Source of the DNA: Bacteroidaceae bacterium
Lineage (GTDB): Bacteria; Bacteroidota; Bacteroidia; Bacteroidales; Bacteroidaceae
DNA length: 20,586 nucleotides
Reading direction: 5' to 3'
Assembly (NCBI GenBank): GCA_017383665.1
Contig: JAFNWA010000273.1
Span: 1 to 20,586 of the forward strand
Under the pieces are notes generated by a model. That model did no database searches and had not been told where the DNA came from. It saw only the letters and a list, made by a program, of their open reading frames with translations. Made by a program: the position numbers and the translations under genes. This document shows positions 15,305 through 20,586 of this stretch, piece by piece (positions within the stretch are counted from its first letter, which is position 1; every line of letters starts with the position of its first letter).

Positions 15305-16657
15305 ATGAGAAAGAGTTTTTACTATATATTGGGGTTATTCTGTCTGATGTTTGCATTGACCGCTTGTGAAGGTCGTGAACCAGATTTGTTTGACAAGGAT
15401 TCGAACGGCGCATATTTTGACTACGACTATGCAAATGAGTTTGAGCACACTCTCAATTTCAGTGATCATATAGCTGATAATCCCGATACCGTATCGGTTA
15501 CATTGAAGGTCAAACTACTTGGTTATCTCATGGATGAGGCACGAACTCTCTCTGTAAAGACAAAGCCGGTAGAGGGACATAGTTTGGCTGGTGTTGCAAT
15601 AGAAAAGGTCGTTTTTGCCAACAAGGAGTATGAGAAACAGATAGAAGTAAAAGTTAAGCGTCCAGAGTTTGAGGATACCGTATATGCCGTTTGTATTTAT
15701 CTTGATGGCAGTGGTGATATTGGTTCCGGTATTGTCGGCAAGAATGAGATAAATCTTTATGTTAAGGAATCCTATGAAAAGCCGGAAATCTGGTACAGTC
15801 ATATGGATAACCTTCTTGGTACATGGAACAAAAAGAAGCATATCTTCCTGGCACAGCATAAAGGAGATTCCCACTTCTACTCCAACTTTTATGAAAGTCT
15901 TAACCAGCAGCATAATTATGACTCAATCTTGGCTCTTAATGTGAGTGCCGTGAATGCGTTGCTGGCAGTTGAGCCCGAGGAAGGTCTTGAACTTGTTGAC
16001 CTGCCTATTATCAAGGAGAGTGACCATCCGGCATACACTGAACCATATTTTTGGAGCGAATACGAAGAGACTTTGGGCTTATTCAGGGCAAACAAGTTCT
16101 GCCGTTTTGTCAATATGCTTGGAGGCGCAACGACAAATAATATTGCAGCATTGTTTGCAAGTGAGGAGGCAAAGACCAAGATGGATAATGAGGCCGAAAA
16201 CTTCCATAAGGACGATTTCCTTTATATGCTCAACGAGTACTACAGCTATGCGAAGCTGGGATATCCTATTTCGGAATACAAGAACCTCTGCTGGGTGAAG
16301 ATGGGTGGCGCCAACTACAAGGTGAGGATACCTTACTGGTGGGAAGACCCGGATGCTCTTGGTACCGGTGAGATTGTGAAGAAGTACTTTGGTGAGTACA
16401 ACGATGAGAAGTATAAGTTCATGCTGCAGACTATGCTTGCCGAGGATGGTGCCGACAATTTCATTACGGAATCCATTCTACCGTTCGTGTACGACAAAGA
16501 AAATGAAACATATGCTTGGGACAACTCACCATTTGGCGAAAAGCAACTCTCGGGTGAGGAACGCCTCAAGGAGTGCTACCGCAGAATAAAGGATGTGAAT
16601 GATAATGATCTTCCGCCATCAAGGCGCCACGATATTCCTGATGTAGCACTTGACTGA
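15305..16657 (+). CDS. DUF4843-like surface lipoprotein, about twice the usual length
   Basis: The 450-residue lipoprotein has lipobox LTAC (Cys21) followed by EGREPD, an acidic surface-export signal. Residues about 30-160 read as the beta-rich DUF4843 domain (VSVTLKVKLLGYLMDEARTLSVK, given here as VSVTLKVKLLGYLMD) found next to SusCD pairs. The motif LLGTWNKKKHIF at 170-181 normally lies near the end of this family. Here about 270 further residues follow, and a similar motif YFGEYNDEKYKF appears at 361-372, near the DNDLPPSRR end. The gene lies 30 bases after SusD and 37 bases before the next. No enzymatic motif is recognisable. A substrate-binding or scaffolding role on the cell surface is inferred. 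The domain assignment is from memory of the family and is moderately secure. Confidence 0.75.
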   Translation: MRKSFYYILGLFCLMFALTACEGREPDLFDKDSNGAYFDYDYANEFEHTLNFSDHIADNPDTVSVTLKVKLLGYLMDEARTLSVKTKPVEGHSLAGVAIEKVVFANKEYEKQIEVKVKRPEFEDTVYAVCIYLDGSGDIGSGIVGKNEINLYVKESYEKPEIWYSHMDNLLGTWNKKKHIFLAQHKGDSHFYSNFYESLNQQHNYDSILALNVSAVNALLAVEPEEGLELVDLPIIKESDHPAYTEPYFWSEYEETLGLFRANKFCRFVNMLGGATTNNIAALFASEEAKTKMDNEAENFHKDDFLYMLNEYYSYAKLGYPISEYKNLCWVKMGGANYKVRIPYWWEDPDALGTGEIVKKYFGEYNDEKYKFMLQTMLAEDGADNFITESILPFVYDKENETYAWDNSPFGEKQLSGEERLKECYRRIKDVNDNDLPPSRRHDIPDVALD

Positions 16658-16694
16658 TAACAATAAACATCGACAACCATTGAAATGTATTAGT

Positions 16695-18401
16695 ATGAAA
16701 AAGATATCATCGTTTCTTTTATTTGCGCTCTTCTTGTCCGGTTGCTATCAGGATTTGGGCAACTATGACTACAAGCTTGACTCTATGAACGAAATAACCT
16801 CTGCTACTTTCACTCCATCTGTGGCGAACGATATAATTGAGGTGCAGCAGGCATTGGACGAGAATGACCGTCTGCGTCGTGTGGATGTTGTTGTAGATCA
16901 GACGCTTGCCGATAGTCTTGAGGATTTGGAGTTCTATTGGTTCAGAACTTTTGTTGATGAGGATGGCAAACCGGTACAAGATACCATACGCACAAAGGGG
17001 TATTTGGAATTTTACCTTCCTGTTGGTAAGGCTATGTCATATAATATCTTCCTGCAGATATATGACAGGACAACTGACCTTTCGCACTATTCGAAGTTTA
17101 AAATTCAAACGCGTCCTATGTTCAAGAACAGTCTTTTTGTCCTGCACGGCAGCGAGGGCAACCGCAAGATTGGCAACATAGAGGTTATCGGTAATGATAC
17201 AAAGATATACACCGATATAAAAACTATAACCGAGGACAATAACCACTATGAAAATGCCACCGGATTTGGCTACACAACCTTCTATAATTCTGCTCCAGGT
17301 GAAAGTTTCTATTTTAGTTATACATTGACTGTTTTCAGCAGCAATGGCGAGACAAAGGCTTATGACCATCATGACAAGATGAAACTGAAGTTTACTTCGT
17401 CACAGATATTCAAGCCCGAGAGTGAAAACTTCTCGTATCGCCAAACTCAACAGACTGGTTGGCACACTGTTCCATCATTATACAAGATTGTATTGTCTGA
17501 GAGTGGCGAGGTTTATATCGGAAATGTTCTGCATGCCCTCTACAAGCCGGGTTATGGATGTGAGAACGATACCAATTCTTTGCACCAAACCGATTATAAA
17601 ATAACAGCAGCAGCGATAACGCATAATCGTTTTCTCATGTGGGATGCCAAGAATAATCGTTTCTTGTATGCCGCAAAGGAGGATGCTAATGGTTTTGCTC
17701 CAGGTGAAGCGGCCTCACTCAATCCCGGTTATAAATCAACAAGGCCAGTCCTGGATGCACATGTAAACTATCAGGGACTGCAGCGTTCACCCGAAGGCAT
17801 GACTGCAGTAATGGGTTATATCAACTATCGTGACAATGCTGCCTATGAATATCAGAATCCATATTTCATCTTCAAGGATGAGACAACGGGTGATTACTAC
17901 CGCTATGAGCTTCAGCAACGAGATGGTGCGAAGGTTAAAGTTGCGCGTGGAGTGGGGGCAGCAAGGGAGAATGCAAACTCGGTATATACAATTGTTAGCG
18001 AGAAGAAACTCACCGGCCTTACCCCGACAGATATGTCAACCATAACATACAACTCTTGGTTCACAACAGATTACCTCTTCTTTGCCGAGGGTAATACCGT
18101 CTATCGTTACAATGTGTCAAATGGTGATAGGGTGGCTGTCTATGAGGCTCCTGCCGGCTATGATGTTACTAAAATAAAGTTCCGTACCGATGACAGCGCT
18201 GAAGAAAATGGTGACATTGGCCTGTACTTGAATATTGTAATGTATAATGGAACAAACGGTGCTGTCGCTGAGATTAAGTTTACTACAGCTGCCGATGTCG
18301 ATAACGACTTTGCTCCTCTGTTTTATGATAGGGATAATGCCGGTAATCTGTGGGAGGAGATCAAGGATATCATTTTTGTGTATGAGTATAAGCAAGATTA
18401 A
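16695..18401 (+). CDS. PKD-like family surface lipoprotein
   Basis: The 568-residue protein has lipobox LSGC (Cys17) followed by YQDLGNYDYK, the usual beginning of the PKD-like lipoproteins encoded after DUF4843 genes in SusCD loci. Residues about 30-160 look like Ig/PKD-type beta domains (FYWFRTFVDEDG, YLEFYLP, YNIFLQIYDR). The C-terminal 400 residues contain repeated beta segments such as NSLFVLHGSEGNRKIG, FLMWDAKNNRFLYAAKED and YLFFAEGNTVYRYN, which recall a beta-propeller. I chose ATG 16695; a longer TTG start at 16650 would overlap the previous gene and bury the lipoprotein signal. It is likely an accessory surface protein of the SusCD complex. The ligand is unknown. Confidence 0.8.
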   Translation: MKKISSFLLFALFLSGCYQDLGNYDYKLDSMNEITSATFTPSVANDIIEVQQALDENDRLRRVDVVVDQTLADSLEDLEFYWFRTFVDEDGKPVQDTIRTKGYLEFYLPVGKAMSYNIFLQIYDRTTDLSHYSKFKIQTRPMFKNSLFVLHGSEGNRKIGNIEVIGNDTKIYTDIKTITEDNNHYENATGFGYTTFYNSAPGESFYFSYTLTVFSSNGETKAYDHHDKMKLKFTSSQIFKPESENFSYRQTQQTGWHTVPSLYKIVLSESGEVYIGNVLHALYKPGYGCENDTNSLHQTDYKITAAAITHNRFLMWDAKNNRFLYAAKEDANGFAPGEAASLNPGYKSTRPVLDAHVNYQGLQRSPEGMTAVMGYINYRDNAAYEYQNPYFIFKDETTGDYYRYELQQRDGAKVKVARGVGAARENANSVYTIVSEKKLTGLTPTDMSTITYNSWFTTDYLFFAEGNTVYRYNVSNGDRVAVYEAPAGYDVTKIKFRTDDSAEENGDIGLYLNIVMYNGTNGAVAEIKFTTAADVDNDFAPLFYDRDNAGNLWEEIKDIIFVYEYKQD

Positions 18402-18424
18402 CCTGACCGACAATCGTATATAAT

Positions 18425-19525
18425 ATGAAAAAGAGTATATTATTGGTGTTGTTGCTGTTATGCTGTACAATGACAATGCTGGCCCAGGGGGGGAAGATTA
18501 CAATTAAAGGAAAGACCGATGGCGTCAAGAGTGGTACCCTATATTTGCTTGCACGCACAGGCGAGGAGGGGGTTGATACCTTGAGCAGTTGTACAATAAA
18601 GAGAGGGAAGTTCAAATTGAAGGCAACAATTGATGAACCAATGCTGACGCAACTTGTTGTCGGTGGTTTTTCGGGTGGCTTTACACTTTTTGTAGAACCC
18701 GGTGTCGTGTATGAAGCCTATCTCACTGATGGAGAGGGCTATTACATCAAAGGTGGCATGTTGAATGACACATATGCTGCACATATGAAGTCGTCCGACT
18801 CTTTGCGTGCTGTCGTTGCCGGGTTGCAGGAACGCTACGATGCAGCCCGTGCCGGGAGAAAGTTCCGAAGCGCAAGCCTCGTGAACGACAGTCTGCAACG
18901 CGAACAGGGGAACCTGCGTGCAATGACACAGGAGTTCCTTGCCGCCAATGACAATGTGATATTGGCCTATACCATATATTCAAATATCCTCATGCGCAAT
19001 TCGGGATTCAAAGAGACATGTGGAATGTATAATTCTATGGGTGAAGGTGCAAAGAAGTCGCAGTTCGGTCGCATCATAAAGGAGCGTATCAATCGCTTGT
19101 CAAAGACCGGTAATGGTGCAACGGCTCCCGATTTTACTCTTAATGACCTTAACGGTAATCCGGTAACAATGAGCTCTGTAAAGGGAAAGGTGAAAATCAT
19201 CGATTTTTGGGCAAGTTGGTGTGGTCCATGCCGCCTGAACAACCCTGAACTTAAAAAGATATATGAGGAGTTTCGCGGGAAAGGATTGGAGATAATCGGT
19301 GTGTCGCTTGATGACGAGAAGGAGGATTGGGAAATGGCAGTTGAGGCCGATGAGCTTGGCTGGATAAATGTATCATCGCTCAAAGGCTGGGATTGCGAGG
19401 TTGCCCATTTGTATAATGTAAAGGGTATTCCTGCGCTTTATGTGCTCGATGAGAACAATAATATTATAGCAACAGGTTTACGCGATGAACAGCTAAGAGT
19501 TTTTTTGAAAGAGAATCTTAAATAA
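18425..19525 (+). CDS. DUF4369/TlpA-family periplasmic thiol-disulfide oxidoreductase (WCGPC)
   Basis: The 366-residue protein starts with a signal peptide (MKKSILLVLLLLCC, cleavage probably after TMLAQ near residue 21). A DUF4369-like beta domain (about 22-115; GKITIKGKTDGVKSGTLYLL) and a helical linker follow. A TlpA/AhpC-type thioredoxin domain spans about 232-366, beginning APDFTLNDLNGNPVTMSSVKGK. Its active site is WASWCGPC with Cys266 and Cys269, and the cis-proline loop is KGIPALYVLD with Pro336. It should act as a disulfide reductase or exchange protein in the periplasm. It lies 23 bases after the PKD-like gene, within the operon. All catalytic residues are intact. The substrate is unknown, but a component or ligand of the SusCD system is plausible. 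Confidence 0.92.
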   Translation: MKKSILLVLLLLCCTMTMLAQGGKITIKGKTDGVKSGTLYLLARTGEEGVDTLSSCTIKRGKFKLKATIDEPMLTQLVVGGFSGGFTLFVEPGVVYEAYLTDGEGYYIKGGMLNDTYAAHMKSSDSLRAVVAGLQERYDAARAGRKFRSASLVNDSLQREQGNLRAMTQEFLAANDNVILAYTIYSNILMRNSGFKETCGMYNSMGEGAKKSQFGRIIKERINRLSKTGNGATAPDFTLNDLNGNPVTMSSVKGKVKIIDFWASWCGPCRLNNPELKKIYEEFRGKGLEIIGVSLDDEKEDWEMAVEADELGWINVSSLKGWDCEVAHLYNVKGIPALYVLDENNNIIATGLRDEQLRVFLKENLK

Positions 19526-19536
19526 ATGATAAGACC

Positions 19537-20586
19537 ATGAAAAAGTTTTTTGTGTTGACATTGCTGGTCATGTCAATGGTTACAACAGCGCAGGATAAAA
19601 GATTTGTCATAAAAGGCGAGATGAGTAGCCCCATGCTCTGTTATAGCAACGAGGCTGTAAAGGAGGTGAAGCTTGAACAAGTGGTTGATGGTGTTACGGT
19701 TGTAACAGCCACTGCTGCTGTGGAGAACAACAAATTTGTGTTCGAGGGTGTAGCCCCCGAGGAACTCAGCTTGTGCAATATCTCAGGCTTTGACAATGGT
19801 GCTATCCAATTGTTTCTTGAGGAGGGAACAATAAATGTGGGTCCATTTGATGCTGCATACCCGGCCGGAGCAAAGATTGGCGGTACTCCCAGCAACGATA
19901 TGTATCAGGCTTATATTGACCTCAACAGCAAGTGTGTTAAGGAGGCAAAGGTTCGCATGAAGGAGGCACAGGCAAACATGCCTGCCGAGGTGAAAGGAAA
20001 CCTTGAGGCCGAGGCAAAATATACCTCTCCGGTGTTCTATGTGAACAATATGCACTTTAAGGTTGAGATTATGGATTTTATATACAAGAATATTGAATCT
20101 CCGGTGGCCCTGTATATCATCAAATACTCTATGATGCCGGCATTTACAACAGATGTCATCCAGAAGTTCATTGATGCCGTGCCACAGGAACTGCATACAT
20201 TGGCTATGTACAAGGAAATTGTAAACGATATTCGCTCGGCAAATCTCAAGGTGGGTGCCGTGGCACCAGACATCACAGGCCGCACCCCCGATGGAAAGGA
20301 ACTCGCATTGTCCGACTTCAGAGGCAAGTATGTATTCCTTGACTTCTGGGCAAGTTGGTGTGCTCCCTGCCGTCGCGAGATACCTTATCTCAAGGAGGCG
20401 CTTGCTTACTCGGGTGAGAGTGATAATATTGTAGTCCTCAGCTATTCTATAGACGATGAATATGAGGATTGGACAGATTGCATTGCAGACAATGAACTTG
20501 CTCACCGCAATTGGGTACATATCTCGACGCTGAAAGGTTGGAATAGCGAGGGAATAAAACTCTTCGGTGTAAATGGTGTTCCTTAC
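19537..20586 (+). CDS. Second TlpA-family thiol-disulfide oxidoreductase (WCAPC), cut by window end
   Basis: The visible 350 residues start with a signal peptide (MKKFFVLTLLVMSMVTTAQ). An N-terminal beta domain (about 20-115; FVIKGEMSSPML, FLEEGTINVGPF) and a helical section come next. A thioredoxin domain begins near 247 (GAVAPDITGRTPDGKELALS). Its active site is WASWCAPC with Cys275 and Cys278. The sequence ends in VNGVPY at the cis-proline (Pro349), so only the last strands and helix of the fold are missing. The start is 11 bases after the previous stop. It resembles its neighbour in layout but differs in active-site residue and N-terminal sequence, so it is a diverged paralog and not a recent duplicate. 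More operon genes may follow outside the window. Confidence 0.9.
   Translation, partial: MKKFFVLTLLVMSMVTTAQDKRFVIKGEMSSPMLCYSNEAVKEVKLEQVVDGVTVVTATAAVENNKFVFEGVAPEELSLCNISGFDNGAIQLFLEEGTINVGPFDAAYPAGAKIGGTPSNDMYQAYIDLNSKCVKEAKVRMKEAQANMPAEVKGNLEAEAKYTSPVFYVNNMHFKVEIMDFIYKNIESPVALYIIKYSMMPAFTTDVIQKFIDAVPQELHTLAMYKEIVNDIRSANLKVGAVAPDITGRTPDGKELALSDFRGKYVFLDFWASWCAPCRREIPYLKEALAYSGESDNIVVLSYSIDDEYEDWTDCIADNELAHRNWVHISTLKGWNSEGIKLFGVNGVPY

Noticed and set aside
13841..15330. Similar first codons of the SusD and DUF4843 genes suggesting recent duplication
   Set aside because: The likeness is limited to the Lys-Ser-Phe signal-peptide start; the mature proteins are unrelated.
19783..20520. 245-codon open frame on the minus strand opposite the second TlpA gene
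   Set aside because: The plus frame encodes an intact thioredoxin active site, so the minus frame is a shadow.
1..20586. CRISPR array, insertion sequence or prophage
   Set aside because: I saw no spaced direct repeats, transposase, terminal inverted repeats or phage genes anywhere in the window.

Overview
The window looks like a stretch of chromosome from a Bacteroidales bacterium (Bacteroides/Prevotella-like; I cannot fix the genus). The reasons are the SusC/SusD pair, the lipoproteins, the A/T-rich leaders without clear Shine-Dalgarno sites, and several promoters of the Bacteroidetes type (TTTG, 19-21 bases, TAnnTTTG).

Bases 1-8760 are mostly housekeeping. An OmpA-type peptidoglycan-binding outer membrane protein (58-1218) ends at a strong terminator. 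It is followed by a lone tRNA-Val(UAC). Next comes a probable operon purB - RsuA/RluB-type pseudouridine synthase - asnS, closed by a 14-bp hairpin. After that lie an EamA-family permease and a mannose-1-phosphate guanylyltransferase. An acyl-ACP thioesterase on the minus strand converges on the latter, and the two share a bidirectional terminator. A 55-residue 2[4Fe-4S] ferredoxin is transcribed divergently from the thioesterase.

Bases 9137-9453 contain no large gene. They hold a possible 31-codon membrane peptide, an inverted-repeat cluster, and a near-ideal Bacteroidetes promoter (9368-9399).

From that promoter to the window end runs one tightly packed plus-strand operon of at least seven genes, with gaps of 11-37 bases. 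The genes are: an exported protein resembling the N-terminal part of DUF4369/TlpA proteins but lacking a thioredoxin domain; a SusC/RagA TonB-dependent transporter with an N-terminal STN domain; a SusD/RagB lipoprotein; a DUF4843-like lipoprotein of double the usual length; a PKD-like lipoprotein; and two DUF4369-TlpA thioredoxin-fold proteins (WCGPC and WCAPC). The second of these is cut by the window end. The architecture suggests an outer-membrane importer with surface lipoproteins coupled to periplasmic thiol-disulfide chemistry. The substrate cannot be read from the sequence, and no carbohydrate-active enzyme, peptidase, sigma factor or anti-sigma gene is visible here. This operon is the most interesting part of the window.
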